Part shown: one piece after another, positions 17,226 through 27,120 of the stretch
Numbering within the stretch: position 1 is the stretch's first letter
Layout: each line of letters opens with the position of its first letter
Assembly: GCA_900112785.1 (NCBI GenBank)
Contig: FONB01000004.1
Span: forward strand, 124,488-188,487
Origin: Phytobacter palmae
Lineage (GTDB): Bacteria > Pseudomonadota > Gammaproteobacteria > Enterobacterales > Enterobacteriaceae
DNA: 64,000 nt
Reading direction: 5' to 3'
Notes under the pieces: model-generated
Told to the model about the DNA's origin: nothing
What the model saw: the letters and a program-made list of their open reading frames with translations, nothing else
Databases searched by the model: none
Translations under genes and position numbers: made by a program

Positions 17226-19340
17226 ATGAAAAAGTTCCTTTATGTTTTGCTGGTACTGGCAATGCTACCTGTTGCGCTGCTGGTCATCATTACGCCTATG
17301 GACAGCCAGAAACAGTATATTTTTGGTCTGCTCAGCATCGGTGTGCTGTTTTTGATGGGTTTCAGCAAAAAACGCAGCGTGTCGGTCATTATGGTGGTTA
17401 TGTCGATTTTATTATCGACGCGTTATATGTATTTCCGCCTGACGCAAACCCTGCATTTTAATTCCGAAATTGAAACCATTCTTGGGATGGGTCTGTTTCT
17501 GGCAGAGGTCTACGTCTGGATCATGCTGTTGCTGAGCTACCTGCAGACGGTCTGGCCGTTAAAACGTGAGATCGTTCCACTGCCGGATGATATGAGCAAG
17601 TGGCCGACGGTAGACGTCTATATTCCTACCTATAACGAGCCACTGGATGTGGTGCGCGATACAGTGCTGGCGGCACAATGCATTGATTATCCTCGTGATA
17701 AAATGAACATCTATCTGCTGGATGACGGCAAGCGCCGCGAGTTTGCGGTGTTTGCCGCAGATGTTGGTGTTGGGTACATCACGCGTAACGACAATAATCA
17801 CGCCAAAGCCGGTAACCTCAACCACGCCATGAAACTGACGCAGGGTGAGTTGATTACTGTGTTCGACTGCGACCACGTTGCCACACGCATCTTTCTGCAG
17901 GCGACGGTTGGCGGCTTCCTGAAAGATCCGAAACTGGCGCTGGTGCAGACACCCCACTATTTTTATTCGCCGGACCCGTTCGAACGTAACCTCTCCGTTG
18001 GCCGTAACATCCCTAACGAAGGGACGCTGTTCTACGGGCCAATTCAGCAAGGTAACGACAACTGGAACGCCACCTTCTTTTGCGGCTCCTGTGCGGTGAT
18101 TCGCCGTAGCGCGCTGGAAGAGATTGGCGGTTTTGCCGTAGAGACTGTTACCGAAGATGCCCACACCGCGCTCAAGTTGCAGCGCCGTGGCTGGGGATCT
18201 GCGTTCCTGGATATCCCGCTGGCTGCTGGTCTGGCGACTGAGCGTCTGGTGCTGCACGTTATCCAGCGTACCCGCTGGGCGCGTGGTATGACGCAGATTT
18301 TCCGTCTGGATAACCCGCTTTTAGGTCGGGGCCTGACCATCCAACAGCGCCTGTGCTACCTGAGCGCCATGCTTTACTACCAGTTCGCGTTGCCGCGTAT
18401 TGCGTTTGTGACCGCGCCGCTGGCCTATCTGCTGTTTAACCTCAATATCATTCACTCCTCCGCGAGTCTGGTTTTCGCCTATGCGCTCCCGCATCTGTTC
18501 CTCGCGATTTACGTTAACTCGCGTATGAACGGGCGGTATCGCTATAGCTTCTGGGGGGAGATCTACGACCTGGTACTGGCCTTCCACATTGCACTGCCGA
18601 CCGTGGTGACGATGATTTTCCCGAAACGCGGCAAGTTCAACGTGACCGACAAAGGCGCGCTGCTGGACGTGGGGTACTTTGATTTTAGCGTGGTGCGCCC
18701 GCATCTGATTATCGCCCTGCTGCTGGCGGCCGGGGTGATTGCCGGTATCGTTCGCGCCTGTGCCCATGACTACTTCGGCGTGGATCCGCGCGTTATCGCC
18801 CTTAACGTCGGTTGGGGATTGTATAGTCTGATCTTTTTGTTGGCCGCGATTGCCGTTGCGCGAGAAACCCGGCAGACACGTAAAACCATTCGCATCGATG
18901 CTGAAATCCCGGTGCTGCTCCACCATGCCAGCGGCGTGGTGACTCGCAGCCATACCGCTGACCTGTCGATGGGCGGCTGCCGCATTGTGGCGCCGGATGA
19001 TCGTCATCTGGATGATGAGATTGAAGAGATTGAATTGCTGCTGCAATCCGGCGCGATCCTCATTCCGGTGAAAACCATCGCCACGGATGAAGAGTCGATT
19101 CGTCTGATGTTTGAAGATATCCCGCTGGCCCGCCGTCGCGAACTGGTGCGCGTGGTGCTCTCCCGTGCGGACGCCTGGATTCACCCGCCGAAACCTCAGG
19201 ACAACCCGTTCCGTTCGTTGGGTACCATTATGCGTTGTGTGTTCGACCTCTTCTGGCTCACCTGGAAAGACCGTCGTGAAAAGCGCCGTTTGCGCGCAGG
19301 ACAGGATCAGGCCGCTTCTCAGGAGGAGGGCAACGCATGA
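17226..19340 (+). CDS. bcsA: BcsA (type I copy), cellulose synthase catalytic subunit
   Basis: This inner-membrane GT2 glycosyltransferase polymerises UDP-glucose into beta-1,4-glucan and threads it through the membrane. The 704-aa protein has the full catalytic set: DDG (166-168), DCD (214-216), TED (309-311) and QRTRW (347-351). The PilZ domain carries RKTIR (552-556) and DLSMGG (579-584), so c-di-GMP activation is expected. It lacks the roughly 150-residue N-terminal extension present in the type II BcsA of this window and in E. coli. The last four bases overlap bcsB. Confidence 0.95.
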   Translation: MKKFLYVLLVLAMLPVALLVIITPMDSQKQYIFGLLSIGVLFLMGFSKKRSVSVIMVVMSILLSTRYMYFRLTQTLHFNSEIETILGMGLFLAEVYVWIMLLLSYLQTVWPLKREIVPLPDDMSKWPTVDVYIPTYNEPLDVVRDTVLAAQCIDYPRDKMNIYLLDDGKRREFAVFAADVGVGYITRNDNNHAKAGNLNHAMKLTQGELITVFDCDHVATRIFLQATVGGFLKDPKLALVQTPHYFYSPDPFERNLSVGRNIPNEGTLFYGPIQQGNDNWNATFFCGSCAVIRRSALEEIGGFAVETVTEDAHTALKLQRRGWGSAFLDIPLAAGLATERLVLHVIQRTRWARGMTQIFRLDNPLLGRGLTIQQRLCYLSAMLYYQFALPRIAFVTAPLAYLLFNLNIIHSSASLVFAYALPHLFLAIYVNSRMNGRYRYSFWGEIYDLVLAFHIALPTVVTMIFPKRGKFNVTDKGALLDVGYFDFSVVRPHLIIALLLAAGVIAGIVRACAHDYFGVDPRVIALNVGWGLYSLIFLLAAIAVARETRQTRKTIRIDAEIPVLLHHASGVVTRSHTADLSMGGCRIVAPDDRHLDDEIEEIELLLQSGAILIPVKTIATDEESIRLMFEDIPLARRRELVRVVLSRADAWIHPPKPQDNPFRSLGTIMRCVFDLFWLTWKDRREKRRLRAGQDQAASQEEGNA

Positions 19341-21637
19341 AACGTCTGACAACACTGGCTGTGCTGGTCGGCTCACTCTTTATGATGCCGCTGCATGCCG
19401 AAGATACCTCCATCGAGTCGCTACTGAAATTAAACGAGCCGGCGGATACGGCACCCGTGCCTGTGCCACCGCCCGGAGCACCGGTATTTATTCCCTCGGT
19501 GGTTAACAGCATTAGTCTCGCGCAGATGGGTTTTCCGGAAGGGATTTCCCTGACGGGGGGCCAGCTCCAGGGCGGCGCGTCCTTTACCCTCCCTGTGGAC
19601 CAGGTAATCACGACGGCGCGGCTTGAACTGAACCTTAAAATATCGCCCGCGATGGTCGCGAGAAATGCCACCATGCAACTGATGCTCAATGGTCAGCCGC
19701 TGGGGACAGTACCGCTTACGGTGACCGACAGCGATACCGCGCGTTATCAGCTGGATATCCCGTCGGCGTTGATGGTATCGAGTAACAACCTGAGCTTTAA
19801 AATCAATGATGGCGATGCCATGCAGTGCCAGCGCGACCTGAGCGATAAATATCGCGTCACCATCCTGGCGGATTCCCATTTCGAGCTGGAAGGGCAGCAA
19901 CTGGACATTGGCGCCGATTTAAGCCACTTCCCGCGCCCGTTCTTTGACAGCATGCAAATGACCCCGGCGGCGATCGCCATGGCCTTCCCGGCGAAACTGA
20001 GCCCCGATGCCTTAAGCGCCAGTGCGCTGATCTCATCATGGATGGGCATCCAGGCGGACTACCGTGGCGTGTCGTTTGCCGCCTATCATGACCGTTTGCC
20101 GGAAAAGAACGGCATCCTGATTGGTCATCCGGGTGAGCAAATTGGTGGCCTGACGCTACCAGATACCGAGCAGTCGTTGCTGAAAGTGGTCGATAACCCG
20201 GCTAACCCGGTTTATAAGCTGCTGTTGGTGGTGGGTAAAGATGATGCCAGCCTGCGCGCGGCGGCATGGCGTTTGACCCGGGGAAATTTCGCCTTTCAGA
20301 CGCCGTCGGTGGATGTCACCAGCCAAACGATCCCGATGAGTAAGCCTTATGATGCGCCGCGCTGGATCCCCACCGATCGTCCGGTAAAACTGTCAGAACT
20401 GATCCGTAAGGATCAGAGCCTGACCACCACGGGTCTGTGGCACGATCCGTTGCGCGTGGCATTCCGTGCAGCACCCGATCTGTTCCTGTGGGATGGCGAA
20501 ACGATTCCTCTGCATATTGGTTACCGTTTCCCGACGGAAAGCTGGATTGATGAAGACCGTTCGTGGCTCAGCATGACCATGAACGATACCTTCCTGCATA
20601 ACCTGCCGGTGAATAAGCAGGGGGCGCTGGAAACGTTGTGGCATAAACTTGGCGGCGATGCGCGCCAGGAGAAGTTTGATATGCCGCTGGAGCCGTACAT
20701 GATTTACGGTGACAACCAGCTCTCTCTGTACTTCAACATTCAGCCAAAGGCGAACGCGCCATGTAGCGTGCTGCTGAACAATAACATCAAGAGCCGTATT
20801 GAAGATGACTCGTGGATTGATCTCAGCCACACGCGACACTTCGCGCTGTTGCCGAACCTCTCCTATTTTGTGGGCGCTTCCTTCCCGTTCACCCGGCTTG
20901 CCGATTATTCGGAAACGGTGCTGATGCTACCGCAAAACCCGACTGAAACGCAGATTGCCACCCTTTTGGATATGGCGGCCCGTTCCGGTAACGCGACGGG
21001 AACAGCGCTGGGCCACAACCGGGTGGTGCTCGGCGTACCCACTGGCGGGGCGGGGGCAGAACTCCTGAACGACCGCGATGTGCTGGCGGTCACGGGCCTG
21101 GATCAGCATGACTTTAACCGCGCGATCCTCAATAGCTCGCCGTTCGTGATGCATGACAGTACGTTGGGCGTACGCGAGCCGACAACCTGGGAGCGTATCA
21201 AACGCTGGATAACGGGGGACTGGGCATCAGACGGACTGGAAGCTGACCGCTACTTCTCCTCCAACGAAGCCTGGCGAGGGTTTGTCAGCTTCCCTTCACC
21301 GTGGAATAACGACCGTCTGGTGGTGCTGGCTATCGGCAGCAATGACGACCAGCTCTCACGCCTGCACGGCGACCTCGCCTCGGCGAAGATTAACGCCGGG
21401 ATCCGCGGCGATGCAGCGGTGATCACTAATGAGAACGGCGTGCGTAGTTTCCGCGTGGGTGAGCAGTTCCCGAGTGGCGAGATGCCAGTGCAGATGCGGG
21501 TGATTTGGTATGCGAATCAGCACTCGGCGCTGCTGGCGATTTTGGGACTGCTATTTGGCTGCATCGTTGGTTCAGCAAGTTATGTCCTGCTGAGAAATCG
21601 CGCGAAACGACGTCTGGATCTGGACAACCGCAAATAA
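19337..21637 (+). CDS. bcsB: BcsB (type I copy), periplasmic cellulose synthase subunit
   Basis: The 766-aa protein has a signal peptide (cleavage after about residue 21, PLHA), a large periplasmic region of alternating carbohydrate-binding and flavodoxin-like domains, and a single C-terminal membrane helix (ALLAILGLLFGCIVGSASYV) that anchors it to BcsA and is needed for catalysis in this family. It overlaps bcsA by ATGA and is followed by bcsC after about 13 bases. It lacks the Pro/Ala-rich N-terminal linker seen in the type II BcsB. Confidence 0.93.
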   Translation: MKRLTTLAVLVGSLFMMPLHAEDTSIESLLKLNEPADTAPVPVPPPGAPVFIPSVVNSISLAQMGFPEGISLTGGQLQGGASFTLPVDQVITTARLELNLKISPAMVARNATMQLMLNGQPLGTVPLTVTDSDTARYQLDIPSALMVSSNNLSFKINDGDAMQCQRDLSDKYRVTILADSHFELEGQQLDIGADLSHFPRPFFDSMQMTPAAIAMAFPAKLSPDALSASALISSWMGIQADYRGVSFAAYHDRLPEKNGILIGHPGEQIGGLTLPDTEQSLLKVVDNPANPVYKLLLVVGKDDASLRAAAWRLTRGNFAFQTPSVDVTSQTIPMSKPYDAPRWIPTDRPVKLSELIRKDQSLTTTGLWHDPLRVAFRAAPDLFLWDGETIPLHIGYRFPTESWIDEDRSWLSMTMNDTFLHNLPVNKQGALETLWHKLGGDARQEKFDMPLEPYMIYGDNQLSLYFNIQPKANAPCSVLLNNNIKSRIEDDSWIDLSHTRHFALLPNLSYFVGASFPFTRLADYSETVLMLPQNPTETQIATLLDMAARSGNATGTALGHNRVVLGVPTGGAGAELLNDRDVLAVTGLDQHDFNRAILNSSPFVMHDSTLGVREPTTWERIKRWITGDWASDGLEADRYFSSNEAWRGFVSFPSPWNNDRLVVLAIGSNDDQLSRLHGDLASAKINAGIRGDAAVITNENGVRSFRVGEQFPSGEMPVQMRVIWYANQHSALLAILGLLFGCIVGSASYVLLRNRAKRRLDLDNRK

Positions 21638-21650
21638 GAGGGTGACAAGA

Positions 21651-24600
21651 ATGATGATAAAAACCGCCCGCCGTTTGACGACGCTGTGCCTGTCCAGCGT
21701 TCTCACTTTCGGTATACCAGGGCTGGCACATGCTGCCGCGAATGATGCCGCGCTCAAAGCCTTGTTTGATCAGGCGAATTACTGGCATGAGAAGTCCCAC
21801 GATGACCTGGCGATGGAGTCGCTGCGCAAAGTGTTGATGGTGGATGCCAATAACACCCAGGCAATGTACCTGATGGCGTTATGGGCGCAGCAAAATGGCG
21901 ATCTGCAAACTTCGTCCCAGTGGCGTACGCGTCTGGCGCAGGTTTCCCCTGATGATCCGGGGTTGCAGGCGCTGGATAATGCCAAACAGCTGACGCAGGT
22001 TCCGCAAGGGCAATTGAGCCTTGCCCGCCAGCAGGCGCGCAGCGGCAACGTACCGGCGGCGCTGGCGACCTGGCGCAGCATGTTTAATGGCGATACCCCG
22101 CCACCCAGCCTTGCCCCTGAGTACTATCAGACAATGGCGGGAGACAAAGCTCTTTATCCGCAGGCCGTAGCGCAACTGAAAAATTTCGTGATGCATAACC
22201 CGCAGGATACCGCTGCGCGTATTGCCCTCGGCAAAATCCTGACCTGGCGTGAAGAGACGCGTCGCGACGGCATTTTGTTGCTCGAACCGATGGCCAGCGG
22301 CAGTAAAGAGGCCGACGATGGGTTGCGTCAGGCGTTGCTGTGGTTAGGCCCGCAGGCGGGCGATGAACGCTTCTACGACACCTGGTTACAGCGCCATCCG
22401 CAGGATACGGAGGTTCAGAACTATTACCGTAAAAATGTCGGCGGCGCGGCGAAAGGTGAAGGCTATACCGCGCTGAACAGCGGCGATAACAGTGCGGCAA
22501 AAAGTAAATTTGAGCAGGTACTGCAAACCAACCCCAATGATGCCGACGCTCTCGCCGGGATGGGCTATATCGCCCAGCGTAGCGGTGATTACAAAGCGGC
22601 GGCACAGTACCTGAGCCGGGCAGCCAGTCAGGGCGGCGATGCCTCTGAGGAGCGTAAAAATCAGGCTGCGGACGCGGCGTTTTACGGCCAGCTCGCCCAG
22701 GCACAGCAGGCACTGAAAGAGGGCAATATCAGCCAGGCGCTGGCGCTTTCATCTCCGCTGGCACAAGAGAGCGGGGAGCGTGGCACGGCAGGGAAACTGT
22801 TCCGTGCCGCCGTACTGCGTCAGAACAAAGATTTTGCGCAGGCTGAACAGACCCTGCGAGGTATCCTCAATGAGCAGCCGCAGAACGCCCCGGCGCGAGA
22901 AAACCTCTATTACGTTCTACGCGACCAGAATAAAACTGAGGAAGCTCAGGCGATGCTGCGTACTTTACCCGCCAGCCTGCAGGAAAAACTGCAGCCGCGC
23001 GTGGTGGCAGGCGCGCCTGGCGATCCGATTCGTCGTCAGGCGCAGCAGCTGGTCCAGGCAGGTAACACTGACCAGGCGATTTCGGTGCTGCGTCAGGGGG
23101 TTGCACGCGTGCCGGATGATCCGTGGCTGCGTCTTGACCTTGCCCGTCTGCTGCAAAAATCCGGACAGGAAGGTGAAGCGGCAACGGTAATGATCCCGGC
23201 CGGGCGCGACGGCGCCAACAGCAACTCACTGTACGCTGCTGCGCTATATGCCAGTGAAAGCGGTGCCTGGCAGCAGGCCAGCTCTCTGCTGGCGCGTATT
23301 CCTCCGTCCAGCCGTAATAGCCAGATGCGCGATCTGGCGGAGAGTGTGAATTACAACCTGCAAATGGCGACGGCAGAACGTTACCTCGCGCAAGGGAATA
23401 TGACCGCGGCGTCCAATACCCTGAAAGCGCTGGCCAGCCAGCCGCCGAAAAGCCCGGTCGATGCGGGGAAACTGGCGCGGATGCTCGCCCGTTCGGGTGA
23501 TATCACCACCGCCGTATCGCTGGTGCGCAACAGTCTGAAAGATGGCGTACAAGGCAACGCCGGGGATTATGCCGATCAGATAGCGGTACTTAATCAGGCA
23601 GGGCTCACTCAGGAAGCGCAAACCCTGATGTCGAATCCGGAGCTACAGGCGCGTAGTACGCCTGCTCAGCTTGCAGGTATCCGCAATGGCTATGTGATTA
23701 ACGAAGCGGACAAACTGCGTGAAGAGGGCAATTACGCCGCTGCTTATGACAAGCTGATCCGTGCGCTGCAAAGCGACCCGCAGAACACCGATTTGATGTT
23801 CGCCATGGGCCGTCTGTACCAGAAAGGCAAAATGAACAAAGAAGCGGGCGTGCTGTACGACTACCTGATGACCCGTGATACCGAGGATCAGGCGGCACGT
23901 GTTGGTGCTATCGACGTTGCGCTGGCTGAGAATAACGTGCAGAAGGCTACCACCCTTGCCAGCGGTCTGCGTAGCGATAGCTCACCGGAACGTATGCTGT
24001 TGCTGGCACGTCTGGAAGAGGCAAAAGGCAACCACCAGCAGGCGATGACCTACTTACGTAGCGCGCGCGGCAAACTGGTGGGGCTGGAGTCTTCTAACAG
24101 TGCTGCGACACCGACGATTGGCGGCGTACTGTTGGCTGATAATCCGTTTACCACCACCAGTAAAACGGTACCGCAATCAAGTTCGCCGCAGGCGTTGTAC
24201 GGCACTATCCTGCCATGGCAGGTCGCGCAAGTGGCCCATGAGCCAGGAACCAGTTTGCCGGGCACAACCCGTACCGATTTGCCCGTCGAGACCGCGCAAA
24301 GCCGCACCCTGCGTCAGGTTGATAACATGATGCAGGAGATCGATGAGAAGAAAGGGATGTGGTTGCAGGGTGAGGTCGATATCCGTGGCCGCGATGGCGA
24401 GTCGGGCACCAGTAAACTGACTGAAGCCAAAACGCCGCTGACCTGGTCAAGTTCGCCGTTTGGTGAGTCGCGTTTCGAATTTACCGCCACGCCGATTACC
24501 CTGAGTGCCGGAAGTGCTTCTGGTGATGCCTGGCGCCGTTATGGGACGAACCCACTGGCGAATGCGGTAAGTAATATTAGCAGTACTGTTATTGATGCCT

Positions 24601-25634
24601 ATGAAGGTGAAACCGGAACTATCAGCCCGGTATCGCTTAGTGAATTGAATGCTGCATTGACGCCCTTTAAAAGCAGCGGATTAGCGCAACTGGCGGCTTT
24701 GTATAATTCCGGCACACTGCGTGCACTCAGCCAGTCGCAATATATGCACAACCTGGATGATGCGATTCAGGGCTCCACCGATTCGCAAAATGGGAACGGC
24801 GTTGAGCTTAATATGGCGCTTAGCGGTGATAGCTATCGCCTGGATATTGGCAGCACGCCGCTGGGCCAGGATCTGAATACACTGGTCGGTGGGGTGAAAT
24901 GGTCACCTAAGTTATCTAACTACCTCTCATTGATCTTCACCGGCGAGCGCCGCGCCGTGACTGATAGTTTGCTCTCGTATGTTGGTTTGAAAGACGCCTA
25001 CTCAGGCAAAACCTGGGGCCAGGTGACTAAAAACGGCGGTAGCGTACAACTGAGCTACGACGACGGTGACGCAGGCTTCTTCGTGGGAGGCGGTGGCTAT
25101 AGCTACATTGGCGAAAATGTGGCGAGCAACACCAGCGCCAACGCCGATGCCGGCGTGTATCTGCGTCCGTGGCATGATGATTTTCGTCAGTTGCAGACGG
25201 GGTTAAGCGTTAGCTGGATGAATTTCTCGAAAAACCTTAGCTACTTTACCTATGGGCAGGGGGGCTACTTTAGCCCGCAGAACTATGTCAGCGTATCGTT
25301 ACCCGTCGATTTCTCGCAAAAAATCGATAACTGGAAGCTGAGCCTGGGCGGATCGGTGGGTTACCAGTCTTACACCCAGGATAAGAGCGACTATTTTCCG
25401 AACGATCCCGAAGCACAGAGCATGCTGCAGCAACTGGCTAATTTGGGCTTTACCAAAGAAGCACAGTACGGCAGCAAATCGCAAAACGGGATTGGCTATA
25501 CCTTCCGGGCAGGGATTGATTACAACCTGAATAAGAGCATGACCGTCGGCGGCAGGGTCGGTTACGACACCTTTGGCGACTACAACGAAAGTACTGCCGG
25601 GATCTGGTTCCGCTATATGTTGGGAGATAAATAA
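21651..25634 (+). CDS. bcsC: BcsC (type I copy), TPR/outer-membrane beta-barrel exporter
   Basis: The protein has 1327 aa, started at the ATG at 21651 with GAGGG nine bases upstream; the GTG at 21642 overlaps that site and ATG 21654 is also possible. A signal peptide (GIPGLAHA) is followed by many tetratricopeptide repeats in the periplasm and a C-terminal beta-barrel ending in Phe-Arg-Tyr-Met-Leu-Gly-Asp-Lys. It exports the glucan chain across the outer membrane. It is about 165 residues longer than the type II BcsC. Part of the excess is a block near residues 955-1055, at the barrel entry, encoded by DNA of lower GC than the rest. The TAATG junction couples it to bcsD. Confidence 0.92.
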   Translation: MMIKTARRLTTLCLSSVLTFGIPGLAHAAANDAALKALFDQANYWHEKSHDDLAMESLRKVLMVDANNTQAMYLMALWAQQNGDLQTSSQWRTRLAQVSPDDPGLQALDNAKQLTQVPQGQLSLARQQARSGNVPAALATWRSMFNGDTPPPSLAPEYYQTMAGDKALYPQAVAQLKNFVMHNPQDTAARIALGKILTWREETRRDGILLLEPMASGSKEADDGLRQALLWLGPQAGDERFYDTWLQRHPQDTEVQNYYRKNVGGAAKGEGYTALNSGDNSAAKSKFEQVLQTNPNDADALAGMGYIAQRSGDYKAAAQYLSRAASQGGDASEERKNQAADAAFYGQLAQAQQALKEGNISQALALSSPLAQESGERGTAGKLFRAAVLRQNKDFAQAEQTLRGILNEQPQNAPARENLYYVLRDQNKTEEAQAMLRTLPASLQEKLQPRVVAGAPGDPIRRQAQQLVQAGNTDQAISVLRQGVARVPDDPWLRLDLARLLQKSGQEGEAATVMIPAGRDGANSNSLYAAALYASESGAWQQASSLLARIPPSSRNSQMRDLAESVNYNLQMATAERYLAQGNMTAASNTLKALASQPPKSPVDAGKLARMLARSGDITTAVSLVRNSLKDGVQGNAGDYADQIAVLNQAGLTQEAQTLMSNPELQARSTPAQLAGIRNGYVINEADKLREEGNYAAAYDKLIRALQSDPQNTDLMFAMGRLYQKGKMNKEAGVLYDYLMTRDTEDQAARVGAIDVALAENNVQKATTLASGLRSDSSPERMLLLARLEEAKGNHQQAMTYLRSARGKLVGLESSNSAATPTIGGVLLADNPFTTTSKTVPQSSSPQALYGTILPWQVAQVAHEPGTSLPGTTRTDLPVETAQSRTLRQVDNMMQEIDEKKGMWLQGEVDIRGRDGESGTSKLTEAKTPLTWSSSPFGESRFEFTATPITLSAGSASGDAWRRYGTNPLANAVSNISSTVIDAYEGETGTISPVSLSELNAALTPFKSSGLAQLAALYNSGTLRALSQSQYMHNLDDAIQGSTDSQNGNGVELNMALSGDSYRLDIGSTPLGQDLNTLVGGVKWSPKLSNYLSLIFTGERRAVTDSLLSYVGLKDAYSGKTWGQVTKNGGSVQLSYDDGDAGFFVGGGGYSYIGENVASNTSANADAGVYLRPWHDDFRQLQTGLSVSWMNFSKNLSYFTYGQGGYFSPQNYVSVSLPVDFSQKIDNWKLSLGGSVGYQSYTQDKSDYFPNDPEAQSMLQQLANLGFTKEAQYGSKSQNGIGYTFRAGIDYNLNKSMTVGGRVGYDTFGDYNESTAGIWFRYMLGDK

Positions 25635-26113
25635 TGACGTCGAGTACGGCTAATCCTTTACTGCTGTCTTATTTTCAACGTCAGCAAACGCCAGCCGGTT
25701 GGTTCGACCTGCTGTCGGTAATGGTTGATGGCATGGTGAGAAACGTGGGTGAGGCGGAAAGCCAGCCCTTCTTGCGCCAGATGGGAGAATCGCTGGCGGA
25801 ACGTTTTCCCCTGCCAGCCTCGGAAACCATCGGCGAGCTTGAAGCCAACATCAACAGGCTGCTTGCGGAGTTTAATTGGGGCTATATTGATATTCAGGCC
25901 AGCGAAGAGGGATTGTCGTTCCGCCATCAGGGGCTACCGATTTCCCGGGATGAGAACAGCCAGACGCGTTGGTGTTACGCATTTTGCGCCATACTGGAAG
26001 GACTTTATTCCCGTTGGTTGCAGGGACAGGGCGGAAAATCGCATCTCGCTTTTAGCCGCGAACGGCTTTACTCCGTATCGGACGTTGTGTTCCGCTACGC
26101 TAACCCACAATGA
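25634..26113 (+). CDS. bcsD: BcsD, periplasmic cellulose-channel subunit
   Basis: The 159-aa protein has the BcsD (AxCeSD) pattern, including SYFQRQQTPAGWFDLLSVM, FNWGYIDIQ and WCYAFCAILEG. In Gluconacetobacter the octameric BcsD ring guides nascent chains and promotes crystalline cellulose. No signal peptide is seen, as in known BcsD proteins. Its presence classes this operon as type I. It overlaps bcsC by one base and bcsZ by four. Confidence 0.92.
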   Translation: MTSSTANPLLLSYFQRQQTPAGWFDLLSVMVDGMVRNVGEAESQPFLRQMGESLAERFPLPASETIGELEANINRLLAEFNWGYIDIQASEEGLSFRHQGLPISRDENSQTRWCYAFCAILEGLYSRWLQGQGGKSHLAFSRERLYSVSDVVFRYANPQ

Positions 26114-27120
26114 GTCTGAGTATGTTTAAACGCGTTTTCGCCATGATGGTGATGATGATGAGTGTGCTCTTTTCTTCGTTTTCACAGGCGGGACAGGCCT
26201 GGGAAACGTACAAAGCGCGCTTTTTGATGACGGATGGCCGTATCGTTGATACCGGCAATAAAAACGTCTCTCACACGGAAGGCCAGGGGTTCGCCATGCT
26301 GATGGCGGTGGCCAGTAACGATAAGGCGGCGTTTGACCGCATCTGGGGATGGACAGATAAGACACTAAGGAACAAGGACAACGGCCTGTTCTACTGGCGT
26401 TTTAACCCGGTTGAGCCGGATCCGATTGCTGATAAGAACGACGCAACGGATGGCGATGCGTTAATTGCATGGGCGTTGTTAAAAGCCAGTCAGCGCTGGA
26501 ATGATAACAGCTATGCGACCGCATCGGATGCCATTACCCAGGCGATGATTAAACATACGGTGATCAACTTTGCGGGTTATCGGGTGATGTTGCCGGGCGC
26601 GAAGGGGTTCAATCTCAACAGCTATGTGAATCTGAATCCATCCTATTTTATCTTCCCGGCATGGAAAGCATTTGCCAACCGCAGTCATCTGGTGGTCTGG
26701 AATGACCTGATTCGTGATGGCACGACGCTGCTTGGCAAAATGGGCTGGGGTCAGTCACATTTGCCTACCGACTGGGTATCACTGTCAGCGGATGGCAAAC
26801 TGAGCCCCGCCAAAGAGTGGCCCCCGCGCATGAGTTTCGACGCCATCCGTATTCCGTTGTATATCTCATGGTGGAACCCGCAAAGTTCGCTGCTGACACC
26901 GTGGCGCAACTGGTGGCAGGGTTATGATCGTAGCCGCACCCCTGCCTGGGTGAACGTCACAACCAACGATACCGCCCCGTACAATATGAATGGCGGTTTG
27001 CTGGCGGTGCGTGATTTGACGATGGGCCAAACCTCCGGCGAGCCGCAAATCAGCGCGCAGGATGATTACTATTCTGCCAGTCTGAAAATGTTGGTCTGGC
27101 TGGCGCAGCAGCAACAGTAA
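26110..27120 (+). CDS. bcsZ: BcsZ (type I copy), GH8 endo-beta-1,4-glucanase
   Basis: The 336-aa periplasmic cellulase of glycoside hydrolase family 8 has a signal peptide ending near SQAG. Catalytic motifs are present: Glu57 in HTEGQGFAM (general acid), DATDGD at 111-116, and SFDAIRIPLY with the later Asp. It trims or releases glucan during secretion. The ATG at 26110 overlaps the bcsD stop (ATGA); an in-frame ATG at 26122 is possible. It is the last gene of the operon, followed by a repeat-rich spacer. Confidence 0.93.
   Translation: MSLSMFKRVFAMMVMMMSVLFSSFSQAGQAWETYKARFLMTDGRIVDTGNKNVSHTEGQGFAMLMAVASNDKAAFDRIWGWTDKTLRNKDNGLFYWRFNPVEPDPIADKNDATDGDALIAWALLKASQRWNDNSYATASDAITQAMIKHTVINFAGYRVMLPGAKGFNLNSYVNLNPSYFIFPAWKAFANRSHLVVWNDLIRDGTTLLGKMGWGQSHLPTDWVSLSADGKLSPAKEWPPRMSFDAIRIPLYISWWNPQSSLLTPWRNWWQGYDRSRTPAWVNVTTNDTAPYNMNGGLLAVRDLTMGQTSGEPQISAQDDYYSASLKMLVWLAQQQQ

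Noticed and set aside
18321-19376. 351-codon minus-strand frame within bcsA (type I)
   Set aside because: It lies wholly antisense to a gene with all cellulose synthase motifs, and its translation is rich in His/Gln/Arg without domain features.
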